Shown here: piece by piece, positions 37,146 through 44,691 of the stretch
Position numbering within the stretch: position 1 is the first letter of the stretch
Layout of the letters: each line of letters opens with the position of its first letter
Source of the DNA: Gemmobacter aquarius
GTDB lineage: Bacteria; Pseudomonadota; Alphaproteobacteria; Rhodobacterales; Rhodobacteraceae
Reading direction: 5' to 3'
Assembly: GCF_003060865.1 (NCBI RefSeq)
Contig: NZ_CP028918.1
Coordinates: 2,034,001 to 2,098,000 of the forward strand
Length of the DNA stretch: 64,000 nucleotides
The notes under the pieces: generated by a model
Databases searched by the model: none
What the model was told of the DNA's origin: nothing
What the model saw: the letters and a program-made list of their open reading frames with translations, nothing else
Translations under genes and position numbers: made by a program

Positions 37146-37167
37146 CCCTCCCCCTCGTGGGGGAGGG
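37146..37167. other. GC-rich intercistronic hairpin
   Basis: Perfect 9-bp stem ccctccccc/gggggaggg with loop tcgt in the 134-bp gap between ATPase and SMR-like genes. Such repeats are common in GC-rich genomes; an mRNA processing or attenuation role is possible. Confidence 0.55.
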
Positions 37168-37208
37168 CCGGGGTGGGGGCGCTCCCCGAAAGACACAGGC
37201 GCATCCTA

Positions 37209-38006
37209 TCAAACCTCATCGCCATGCCCCGCCCGCAGCCCCTCGCGCACGCGGTGCGCGATCTCGATGAATTCGCGGCTGTCGCGAATGTCCAAAGGCC
37301 GCTCCCTGGGCAGTGGCGAGTCGATGATATCGGTAATCCGCCCCGGACGCGGGGACATCACCACGATCTTGGTCGACAGATACACCGCCTCGGGGATGGA
37401 ATGGGTGACGAAGCCGATGGTCTTTTCCGTCCGCGCCCAAAGCTTCAGCAACTCCTCGTTCAGACGGTCGCGCACGATCTCGTCCAGCGCACCAAAGGGT
37501 TCGTCCATCAGCAAGATATCGGCATCAAAGGCCAAGGCGCGGGCAATCGACGCCCGCTGCTGCATCCCCCCCGACAACTGCCACGGGAACTTCTTGCCGA
37601 ACCCCGCCAGTTCCACCAGCCCGAGCACCCGCTCGATCCGCTCGTCCTGCTCGGCCTTGGAAAACCCCATGATCTCCAAGGGCAGCCGGATATTCCCCGC
37701 AATCGTGCGCCACGGATAAAGCCCCGCCGCCTGAAACACATAGCCGTAAGCGCGCTTCATACGCGCCTCGTCGGGCGTCATCCCGTTCACCGTCAGCGTG
37801 CCGCCCGTGGGATGCTCCAGCGCCGCCACGCAGCGCAGAAAGGTGGTCTTTCCACAGCCCGAAGGCCCGATGAAGCTGACGAACTCGCCCTTGCCCACCG
37901 TCAGGTTTACATCCTTGAGGGCATGCACGGGGCCATCGGCGGTCTGGAACACCAGATCCAGCCCTTTCGCCTCGATCACCGGAGCCACATCCACACTGTT
38001 ATTCAT
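37209..38006 (-). CDS. NitT/TauT-class ABC transporter ATP-binding protein
   Basis: 265 aa. Walker A 'GPSGCGKTT', signature 'LSGGMQQR', Walker B 'ILLMDEP' and H-loop 'FVTHS' are present; 'DEPFGALDE' is typical of the nitrate/taurine class. It energises the two permeases downstream. The start MNNSVDV at 38006 lies 156 bp after the dihydropyrimidinase stop. Confidence 0.9.
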   Translation of the reverse strand: MNNSVDVAPVIEAKGLDLVFQTADGPVHALKDVNLTVGKGEFVSFIGPSGCGKTTFLRCVAALEHPTGGTLTVNGMTPDEARMKRAYGYVFQAAGLYPWRTIAGNIRLPLEIMGFSKAEQDERIERVLGLVELAGFGKKFPWQLSGGMQQRASIARALAFDADILLMDEPFGALDEIVRDRLNEELLKLWARTEKTIGFVTHSIPEAVYLSTKIVVMSPRPGRITDIIDSPLPRERPLDIRDSREFIEIAHRVREGLRAGHGDEV

Positions 38007-38145
38007 CCGTCCCCACCTGACGCCCCGACTCCGGGGCGCTTGCTTTCAACCTGTTCCCGACAGCCACGTTCACCGACTGCCCGAGCCAAGACCCCCTTCG
38101 GCCTTCCTGTCTTCTCGTCCCAGCCCCGCCACCGCAGGACACAGG

Positions 38146-38176
38146 CCCCCGTCACACCCCCGTCACACCCCCGTCG
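38146..38176. repeat. 11-bp tandem repeat at the dihydropyrimidinase stop
   Basis: Two full units cccccgtcaca followed by cccccgtcg. The gene's stop codon lies in the second unit. Probably replication slippage at the 3' end. Confidence 0.7.
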
Positions 38177-39617
38177 CCGGAATACCCGTCCGCACCACGG
38201 GGCGCGGGGCGGTCAGGTCTTTCCACTTGGCCAAGGCGCGATTGACACTCGGCCGTGCCTCGCGGGCGACGAACTTGCCATGCCCCTCGCGCCCCGTCAC
38301 CTTGCCTTCCGTCACCGCCACATGCCCCCGCGTCAGGGTAAAGCGCGGCAGGCCCGTAACCTTTTGCCCCTCGAACACGTTGTAATCGATCGCCGATTGC
38401 TGCGCGCTTGCCGAAATCACCTTTTCCGCCTTGGGGTCGAGCACCACCAGATCGGCATCCGCCCCCACCAGCACCGCGCCTTTCTTGGGATACATGTTCA
38501 ATATCTTGGCGATATTGGTCGAGGTGACGGCCACGAACTCTTCCGGCGTCAGGCGCCCCGTCGCCACGCCATGCGTCCACAGCATCGGCAAGCGGTCCTC
38601 CAGCCCCCCCGTCCCGTTCGGGATCTTGGCGAAATTGCCCACGCCAAACCGCTTCTGCGCGGTGGTGAACGCGCAATGGTCGGTCGCCACACAAGACAGG
38701 CTGCCCGATTGCAACCCTGCCCACAGGCTGTCCTGATGGCTCTTGTTGCGGAACGGCGGGCTCATCACGCGCCGCGCGGCATGGTCCCAGTCGGGGTGGA
38801 AATACTCGCTCTCGTCAAGCGTCAGGTGCTGGATCAAAGGCTCGCCCCAAACCCGCTTTCCGGCCTGCCGCGCGCGGCGGATCGCCTCATGCGCCTCCTC
38901 GCAACTGGTATGCACGACATACAGCGGCACCCCCGCCATATCGGCAATCATGATCGCACGGTTCGTCGCCTCGCCCTCTACCGCCGGAGGCCGCGAATAG
39001 GCATGCCCCTCCGGCCCCGTATTGCCCTCGGCCAGCAGCTTCGCCGTCAGTTCCGCCACCACATCGCCATTCTCGGCATGGACCAGCGCCACGCCCCCCA
39101 GATCGCCCACGCGGCGGAACGAATGGAACATCTCGTCGTCGTTCACCATCAGGGCGCCCTTATAGGCCATGAAGTGCTTGAAACTGGTGATGCCGGATTT
39201 GACCGTATCCTCCATATCGTCCCAGACCTTCTGGCCCCACCATGTCACCGCCATGTGGTAGCTATAATCGCAGTGCGCGCGGCCCGATTTGTTGTGCCAC
39301 ATCTGTGCGGCATCCATCAGCCCCTGCCCCTGCCCCGGTAGCACGAAATCGACCACCATAGTCGTCCCGCCCGACAGCGCCGCCCGCGTGCCGCTCTCGA
39401 AGTCATCCGCGCTATAGGTGCCCATGAACGGCATCTCCAGATGCGTATGCGGGTCGATCCCGCCGGGCATCACATAGCAGCCCGTCGCATCCAGCACCTC
39501 GCCCCCGGTCAACCCCTGCCCGATCTCGGTGATCACGCCGTCCTCGATCCGCACATCGGCCCGATAGGACAGGTCCGCTGTTACCACGGTGCCGTTCTTG
39601 ATGATCGTCATCGCCAT
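38163..39617 (-). CDS. hydA: Dihydropyrimidinase / D-hydantoinase
   Basis: 484 aa, the normal length. Metal site 'DPHTHLE' (His57, His59), a lysine for carboxylation in 'SFKHFMAYKG' (Lys153), later 'VHAENGD' and 'VVHTSCEEAHEAIR' motifs and 'ATDHCAF' complete a cyclic amidohydrolase active site. It opens dihydrouracil or dihydrothymine to N-carbamoyl-beta-amino acids. Start has GGGAGA upstream. Lies directly after the M20 hydrolase gene in the leftward RutR-box operon, which supports a reductive pyrimidine pathway rather than only hydantoin use. Confidence 0.92.
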   Translation of the reverse strand: MAMTIIKNGTVVTADLSYRADVRIEDGVITEIGQGLTGGEVLDATGCYVMPGGIDPHTHLEMPFMGTYSADDFESGTRAALSGGTTMVVDFVLPGQGQGLMDAAQMWHNKSGRAHCDYSYHMAVTWWGQKVWDDMEDTVKSGITSFKHFMAYKGALMVNDDEMFHSFRRVGDLGGVALVHAENGDVVAELTAKLLAEGNTGPEGHAYSRPPAVEGEATNRAIMIADMAGVPLYVVHTSCEEAHEAIRRARQAGKRVWGEPLIQHLTLDESEYFHPDWDHAARRVMSPPFRNKSHQDSLWAGLQSGSLSCVATDHCAFTTAQKRFGVGNFAKIPNGTGGLEDRLPMLWTHGVATGRLTPEEFVAVTSTNIAKILNMYPKKGAVLVGADADLVVLDPKAEKVISASAQQSAIDYNVFEGQKVTGLPRFTLTRGHVAVTEGKVTGREGHGKFVAREARPSVNRALAKWKDLTAPRPVVRTGIPATGV

Positions 39618-39650
39618 CCCGTCTCTCCCTGCAAGGGCGCGCTCGCCCCC

Positions 39651-39704
39651 ATTTTCTGTCTCTCAAATATCCCGCGGGGGTCCGGGGGCGCGAAGCCCCC
39701 GCGG
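39651..39704. terminator. Dispersed caaatatcc hairpin element (copy 4)
   Basis: attttctgtctct then caaatatcccgcggggg and hairpin cgggggc-gcgaa-gcccccg (39683-39701), in the 93-bp gap between the M20 hydrolase and dihydropyrimidinase. Strongly similar to copy 1 over the whole length, including the upstream attttctgtc. Confidence 0.65.
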
Positions 39705-39710
39705 CCGGCC

Positions 39711-40961
39711 CTAGGACACGACCTCGGCCACTTCCAGAACCGCGTGCAGCAGCACATCCGTGCCCGCCGCCGCCCATTCGGGGCTGATCTCCTCGGCCTC
39801 GTTATGGCTCAGCCCGTCGACGCAAGGACACATCACCATCACGGTCGGCGCCACGCGGTTGATCCAGCAGGCATCGTGCCCCGCGCCCGATACGATATCC
39901 ATCTGCGAATACCCCAGCTTTTCCGCCGATTGCCGCACGATCTGCACCAGACCCGTATCGAAGGTCACGGGGTCGAAATGCCCCACATCCTCGATGCTGC
40001 ATCCCAGCCCCAGCTCCGCCGCCACGGCATGCGCCGCCCGCACCACCTCGGCCTTCATCGCGTCGAGCTTGGCCTGCTCGGGCGAGCGGATATCCACCGT
40101 GAACACCACCTTGCCCGGAATCACGTTTCGGCTGTTGGGGTGCACGAACACCTGCCCCACCGCGCCCACCGCGTTCGGCTGATGGCTCATGGCGATCTGA
40201 TGCACCCGTTCGGTGATCCGCGCCATGCCAAGCCCTGCGTTCACCCGCATCGCCATCGGCGTGCTGCCGGTATGGGCATCCTTGCCGGTCAGGGTGATCT
40301 CCAGCCACCACAGCCCTTGGCCATGCGTGACGACCCCGATGGTCTTGCCGGCGGCCTCCAAGATCGGCCCCTGCTCGATGTGCAACTCCAGCATCGCATG
40401 CATCTTGCGCGCCCCGACAGGCTCGTCCCCCACCCAGCCGATCCGCGCCAATTCCTCGCCGAACAGCTTGCCCTCGGGGTCGCGCCGCGATTTGGCATAA
40501 TCCTCGGTGTGCAGCCCCGCAAACACGCCACTGGCCAGCATGGCGGGCGCAAACCGCGCGCCCTCCTCGTTCGTCCAGTTCGTCACCACCACCGGATGTT
40601 TGGTGCGGATGCCAAGGTCATTCATCGACCGCACCACTTCCAGCGCGCCAAGCACGCCCAGCACCCCGTCATATTTCCCTCCCGTAGGCTGGGTGTCGAG
40701 GTGGCTGCCCATATAGACCGGCAGCGCATCGGCATCCGTGCCAGCCCGCGTGGCGAACATATTGCCCATGGTGTCGACGCCCATGGTCATGCCCGCAGCC
40801 TCGCACCAGCGCTTGAACAGGTGCCGCCCCTCGTTGTCGGCATCCGTCAGGGTCTGGCGGTTACAGCCCCCCGCCACGCCCGGACCGACCAGCGCCATTT
40901 CCATCAGGCTGTCCCACAGCCGCGCCGAATTGATCCGCAGGTTTTCCCCCGGTGCCGACAT
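39711..40961 (-). CDS. M20-family Zn-dependent amidohydrolase (beta-ureidopropionase / N-carbamoyl amino acid hydrolase type)
   Basis: 416 aa. Metal-binding segments 'GSHLDTQPTGGKYDGVLG' and 'TNEEGARF', and 'LELHIEQGPILE' are the hallmarks of HyuC/AllC/PydC-type enzymes. It releases ammonia and CO2 from N-carbamoyl-beta-alanine or similar. Start at the ATG 40961 with GGGAG upstream; a longer frame would cross the RutR operators. First gene of the leftward seven-gene operon under the divergent promoter. Confidence 0.9.
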   Translation of the reverse strand: MSAPGENLRINSARLWDSLMEMALVGPGVAGGCNRQTLTDADNEGRHLFKRWCEAAGMTMGVDTMGNMFATRAGTDADALPVYMGSHLDTQPTGGKYDGVLGVLGALEVVRSMNDLGIRTKHPVVVTNWTNEEGARFAPAMLASGVFAGLHTEDYAKSRRDPEGKLFGEELARIGWVGDEPVGARKMHAMLELHIEQGPILEAAGKTIGVVTHGQGLWWLEITLTGKDAHTGSTPMAMRVNAGLGMARITERVHQIAMSHQPNAVGAVGQVFVHPNSRNVIPGKVVFTVDIRSPEQAKLDAMKAEVVRAAHAVAAELGLGCSIEDVGHFDPVTFDTGLVQIVRQSAEKLGYSQMDIVSGAGHDACWINRVAPTVMVMCPCVDGLSHNEAEEISPEWAAAGTDVLLHAVLEVAEVVS

Positions 40962-41040
40962 ATCGCTGGTCTCCCTGTGGCGGGGCATCTTTTGCGCCCC
41001 TGTTCCACGCCGTTTAAGCTTCGGTTGAACGACTCGTTTC

Positions 41041-41056
41041 CTGACCGTATGGTCAA
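41041..41056. promoter_or_regulatory. RutR-type operator 1
   Basis: cTGACCgtaTGGTCAAa: core tgaccg-ta-tggtca, one mismatch from a perfect palindrome and close to the E. coli RutR box TTGACCA-N2-TGGTCAA. In the divergent promoter between the M20 hydrolase and the rutR-like gene. Confidence 0.82.
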
Positions 41057-41074
41057 ATCGCAGCGCAGCACAAC

Positions 41075-41090
41075 CTGACCACATGGTCAA
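41075..41090. promoter_or_regulatory. RutR-type operator 2
   Basis: cTGACCAcaTGGTCAA: a perfect TGACCA-N2-TGGTCA palindrome matching 15 of the 16 positions of the RutR box (two unspecified). It lies 34 bp (about three helical turns) from operator 1 and ends 20 bp before the regulator start, suggesting autoregulation. Confidence 0.88.
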
Positions 41091-41109
41091 CGAAAATGTC
41101 CAAAGGCCG

Positions 41110-41757
41110 ATGACCCAACCTGCCCAAATCACGCGCATCAAAACCGCCCGCCGCACAGAAATCAGGCGCGAGAACGAGCGCGTGATCCTCGACGCCGCCG
41201 AACGCGTCTTTGCCGAGGCGGGCTTTGGCGGGGCCACGATGCAACTGATCGCCGACATGGCCGGATTGCCCAAAGCCAACCTGCATTACTACTTTCCAAC
41301 CAAGGAAGCCCTCTACCGCCGCGTGGTGCAGCAGATCTTCGAAATCTGGCTCGATGCGGCCTCCAGCTTCGACGGCGCAGACGATCCGGCCACAGGCATC
41401 GGCGGCTATATCGACGCCAAGATGGAAATCTCGCGCAGCCATCCGCACGGGTCCAAGGTCTGGGCGGCCGAGGTGATGCAAGGTGCCCCCGTCATTCAGG
41501 ACTACCTCGAAACCACGCTGAAAGACTGGACCGATGGCCGCATCGCCGTGATCCAGGGCTGGATCGACCAGGGCAAGATGTCCCCCATCAACCCGCGCCA
41601 CCTGCTTTACATGCTCTGGGCCACCACCCAGCATTACGCCGATTTCGGCCACCAGATCGAAACACTCAACCACGGCACACCGCTGAACGAACAGCAATGG
41701 CGCGAGGCTAAGGCGTCGGTGAAATCCATCATCCTGCGCGGCATCGGCGCGACCTGA
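41110..41757 (+). CDS. rutR: RutR-like TetR-family regulator of pyrimidine catabolism
   Basis: 215 aa from the ATG at 41110. An ATG 27 bp upstream lies inside operator 2 and is rejected. The N-terminal TetR helix-turn-helix is clear ('ATMQLIADMAGLPKANLHYY'), and the C-terminal domain matches the YcdC/RutR type ('LYMLWATTQHYADFGHQIE'). RutR binds uracil and thymine, which release it from its box. Two such boxes in the divergent promoter support the assignment. Confidence 0.87.
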   Translation: MTQPAQITRIKTARRTEIRRENERVILDAAERVFAEAGFGGATMQLIADMAGLPKANLHYYFPTKEALYRRVVQQIFEIWLDAASSFDGADDPATGIGGYIDAKMEISRSHPHGSKVWAAEVMQGAPVIQDYLETTLKDWTDGRIAVIQGWIDQGKMSPINPRHLLYMLWATTQHYADFGHQIETLNHGTPLNEQQWREAKASVKSIILRGIGAT

Positions 41758-41883
41758 CCGCGCCTGACCGAACTACGACCCGTCCGGCAAGCCGCGAAAT
41801 AAAACACGCTTACCGTCACGCGGTCTTGCCTTTGCCCCCTTCCCTGCGCTCTGCTGGCGCAAACAAATGCGAAAGACGACACG

Positions 41884-42336
41884 ATGGACATCGCCGAATT
41901 CGAAGCCGAAGCCGCCCGCCTGATCCTGCCCGAGTTTACCGAGGAAACCGCCCTGCGTCTGGGCTTGACGGTGGTCAACATCGCCAAGCTGGAAAAGCTG
42001 GCAATCGTCGTCGACATCCGCACGCAAGACCGCTGCCTGTTCCACTGCGCGCTTCCCGGTGCGACGCCGCTGAACGACAACTGGGCGCGGCGCAAGTCGA
42101 ACACCGCCTTCGCCTTCCGCAAGGCAAGCTTTCACGCCCAGCACGCGATGAAGGCCAAGGGCGAAGACCTTGCCAAGCATGGCCTTTCGACCGACGACTA
42201 CGCCCCGCAAGGCGGCGCCGTGCCCATCGCGGTCAGGGGTGCGGGCATGGTCGCCTGCCTGACGGTCTCGGGCCTTGCCCAAGCCGAAGACCACGCGCTT
42301 GCCGTCCGCGCGATCGAAACCCTGCTCGGCGCATAA
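41884..42336 (+). CDS. Heme-degrading-domain (UPF0303/DUF336-like) protein
   Basis: 150 aa. 'KLEKLAIVVDIRTQDRCLFH' and 'NARRKSNTAFAFRKAS'-like text (visible as WARRKSNTAFAFRKASFHA) match the UPF0303/HbpS-like family. The C-terminus 'GGAVPIAVRGAGMVACLTVS' is also typical. Proteins of this fold bind heme or small molecules; the exact role is unsettled. It is 126 bp after rutR on the same strand, and convergent with the APH-fold gene. Confidence 0.75.
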   Translation: MDIAEFEAEAARLILPEFTEETALRLGLTVVNIAKLEKLAIVVDIRTQDRCLFHCALPGATPLNDNWARRKSNTAFAFRKASFHAQHAMKAKGEDLAKHGLSTDDYAPQGGAVPIAVRGAGMVACLTVSGLAQAEDHALAVRAIETLLGA

Positions 42337-42342
42337 CGGCCT

Positions 42343-43632
42343 TCAGTCAGGCCGGACCCGGTCGAAGAAAGCGGTAAACATGTCGCTCCCCGCCAGCGGG
42401 GCCGACCCTGCCGCCAGCGCGACGGAAAAGCCGATGGCCGATGACAGCGGGCTGTGCTTTCCCCCCCCGTCGCCCGCATTCAGGTTCATCACCAGCGTGG
42501 GCGACAGGAACAGCCCGATCCGGATCACATCCTCCCAATCGGCGGGCAGCATGGCCTTGTCTGCCAGATGCGCCAGCCACGGCTTCCAGAACTGCCGAGC
42601 CTTGGTCTCCAAAAGCGCCATCCGCACCGGCGACGGGCGCCAGTCGGTATCGATGCACAGCCGCCCGCCGCGATAGGCGACCGAGGCACCAAAGCGACCG
42701 GAAAGCATCTCGGGATCATACAGCCAGCACGGATGGGCAAAGACGTTGTGGAAGGTCGATTTCACCTCTGCCAGCAACGAGGGCACGCCGTCTCCGGCAA
42801 AGGCCGGATCGAAAAAGGCCAGACGGTCTGCATCGCCCCCGCGCAGATACCAGACATTGGCGTTATGCGCGTCGCCATGCGCCACGATCCCGCCCGCATC
42901 GGCCAGCGCCTCGGGCGCGTAGCGGCGATGCGCCAGATCGAACATCGCGCCAAGGCTGCGCGAATGGGTAACGCCGTTTATCACGGGCATTGCATCGCGC
43001 ATCTGGTCCCAGGTGAGCCGCAGATCGCCGGGAAACACAAAATCGCGCCCCAGATAGAACCGCGCCAGCCGCCCGCCGGGATAGTGCCGCGCGGGCGCAT
43101 CGACGATGCGTTCGTAAAACAGCCGGTGCACAGGCTCTGCCGCAGACTCCGCCGGCGTGATGGGTCGCAAGGTGGCCTTGGCGCAAGACAGGATATGGTC
43201 GTTCAGCCGCGCCTCTGCCGCTACAGCCCGGTCTACCGCCGCCTCGTCCCCGCTCTGGTCCAAAGCAAAGAGCACATCCGAAAAGCGCGGATCGGCGCGG
43301 CGGGCATAGACCAGCACCTGCTCGCCCGGCAGGGTCGAGATGTAAACCGGCTGATCCACCGGCAAACCGGCATTCGACAAGATCTCGGCGCGGTAATACT
43401 CGCCCCGCATCGCGTCTTCGCCTTCCTCTTGATGGAACTTGAAGAAAAAGTCGCGCTCCTCCGACCGGAAGAACCCGTTGAGCGAATTGAGCGAATACTG
43501 ATCGACGTTGATCGCAAGCCCCGTCACCGGAATCCCGAACAACCCCGCGATGAACTCTTCCAGCATCCGCTCTGCCGCCGCCCTGTCCTGCGCCGCCACA
43601 GCCCGTATCTCTGCCGTCCGCGACAGGCTCAT
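42343..43632 (-). CDS. APH-fold phosphotransferase-like protein
   Basis: 429 aa. The kinase catalytic loop 'IVAHGDAHNANVWYL' and metal-binding 'LAFFDPAFAG' identify the aminoglycoside-phosphotransferase/choline-kinase fold. The N-terminal lobe contains a conserved Lys in 'DFFFKFHQEEGED'. It is longer than ordinary APH proteins. Starts at the ATG 43632, overlapping the stop of the alcohol dehydrogenase gene, so it is the last gene of the leftward catabolic operon. It may phosphorylate the imported substrate or an intermediate; antibiotic resistance is unlikely in this context. Confidence 0.78.
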   Translation of the reverse strand: MSLSRTAEIRAVAAQDRAAAERMLEEFIAGLFGIPVTGLAINVDQYSLNSLNGFFRSEERDFFFKFHQEEGEDAMRGEYYRAEILSNAGLPVDQPVYISTLPGEQVLVYARRADPRFSDVLFALDQSGDEAAVDRAVAAEARLNDHILSCAKATLRPITPAESAAEPVHRLFYERIVDAPARHYPGGRLARFYLGRDFVFPGDLRLTWDQMRDAMPVINGVTHSRSLGAMFDLAHRRYAPEALADAGGIVAHGDAHNANVWYLRGGDADRLAFFDPAFAGDGVPSLLAEVKSTFHNVFAHPCWLYDPEMLSGRFGASVAYRGGRLCIDTDWRPSPVRMALLETKARQFWKPWLAHLADKAMLPADWEDVIRIGLFLSPTLVMNLNAGDGGGKHSPLSSAIGFSVALAAGSAPLAGSDMFTAFFDRVRPD

Positions 43633-44024
43633 GCCACCCCCCCGCACAGGATGATTGTCTTCAACCCCGAAACCTCTCCCGCGATATGGCGCGCATAGGC
43701 ATCGGGTACCGCCCCCGGCAGGATCGTCTCGGCGACAAAGTCATCCAGCACCCCCGCCAGATCGGGCAGCATCGCGTTCACCTCGGCCAACTCCCCGCCA
43801 AAGGCATGGCACCCCACCACCGTAATCTCGCGCTCGACCAAAGCCACCGGATCGACCACCGCACCCCCGCGCCCGATCCCGACCAGCCCCAGCACCCCGC
43901 AGCCGCCGATCCCCTCCACCAGCGCCGCAATCACCGCCTCCCGCCCCGTGCTGTCCATCCCGTAACGGAACCCCCGCGCCACAACGGCTTCCAGCAGGGC
44001 CACCTCGCCCCCCGTCACCCGCGC

Positions 44025-44053
44025 CACCACGCCCGCCCGCGCGGGGTTGCGGT
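44025..44053. repeat. 29-bp direct repeat, copy A
   Basis: Identical to 44086-44114; begins caccacgcccgcccg and ends ggttgcggt. Mismatches on both sides fix the length at exactly 29 bp. One copy is original alcohol dehydrogenase sequence, the other a duplication. Confidence 0.95.
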
Positions 44054-44085
44054 GATTCCCCCCATCCCCGTTGCCGGGGAACCTG
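44054..44085. other. 32-bp non-homologous insert between the direct repeats
   Basis: Exactly 32 bp, starting gattccccccat and ending ggggaacctg. It contains a hairpin ccccg-ttgc-cggggg-like stem (ccccg/cgggg). It is not part of the dehydrogenase and has no other copy in this window. With the duplicated 29 bp it makes up the 61-bp insertion. Confidence 0.9.
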
Positions 44086-44114
44086 CACCACGCCCGCCCG
44101 CGCGGGGTTGCGGT
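44086..44114. repeat. 29-bp direct repeat, copy B
   Basis: Identical to 44025-44053. Offset between copies is 61 bp, not a multiple of three, which causes the frameshift in the dehydrogenase gene. Confidence 0.95.
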
Positions 44115-44691
44115 CGATCACCGTTACGCCATGGCCCGCACGGGCGGCCAGCAGCGCCACCAACCCGCCGATCGGCCCAGCCCCCGCCACCACCAAGGGC
44201 ACCCCCGCAGGCAACCCCATCCGCCGCAGCGCATGCAGCGCCACCGCCAAAGGCTCGGCCATCGCCAGATGCCGGTCCGGCACCCCCGCCATCGCCCGCA
44301 AAACGTTCCTCGCGGGCAAGGTCACCGCCTCGGCAAAGCCCCCGTCGATCACCTCGCCCACAAACCCCAGCCGCGCGCACACCTGCCCGCGCCCGTCGCG
44401 GCAGGCGGCACAAACCCCGCAGGTCACACGGCTGTCCACCACCACCCGCTCGCCCAATGCCACATGGTCAACGCCCGCGCCCAGCGCGGTCACCACCCCC
44501 GTAAATTCATGCCCCGCGACGACCGGCGACCGGCTGATCCACGCCCCCGTGCGGAAATTGTGCAAGTCAGACCCGCAAATCCCCGCCGCCGTCACCGCCA
44601 GCGTCACCTCGCCCGCAGACGGAGGCGCAGGTGCCGCGATCTCCTCGACCCGCAAATCCCCCTTGGCATATAGCCGGACCGCCCGCATCGC

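Larger units (their letters stand above)
43629..44688 (-). pseudogene. Zinc-dependent alcohol dehydrogenase (MDR family), broken by a 61-bp insertion
   Basis: The N-terminal part (from 44688) has 'AAGICGSDLH', the structural zinc cysteines 'CGVCAACRDGRGQVC', 'GHEFTGVV' and cofactor motif 'VAGAGPIGG'. After 'DRNPARAGVV' the frame is destroyed by an extra 61 bp; the C-terminal half continues in another frame from 'ARVTGGEVALLEAV' to the stop. Removing 61 bp restores a continuous 332-aa MDR dehydrogenase. The context (HisD-like dehydrogenase upstream, SDR in the same operon) suggests an HpsP-like role. As it stands the product would be truncated. Confidence 0.9.

Noticed and set aside
37146..37167. 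Rho-independent terminator inside the pyrimidine operon
   Set aside because: The stem is strong but there is no T-tract on either side, and genes on both sides belong to one operon.
41083..41109. Earlier start of the rutR-like gene
   Set aside because: The ATG lies inside RutR operator 2 with no ribosome-binding site; the ATG at 41110 is better.
42343..43632. Aminoglycoside resistance gene
   Set aside because: The fold matches APH, but its position at the end of a catabolic operon and its length point to a metabolic kinase.
44025..44114. A CRISPR array
   Set aside because: Only two copies of the repeat and one spacer-sized insert are present, one copy is ordinary dehydrogenase coding sequence, and there are no cas genes or further units. 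It is treated as a possible single integration event, not an array.
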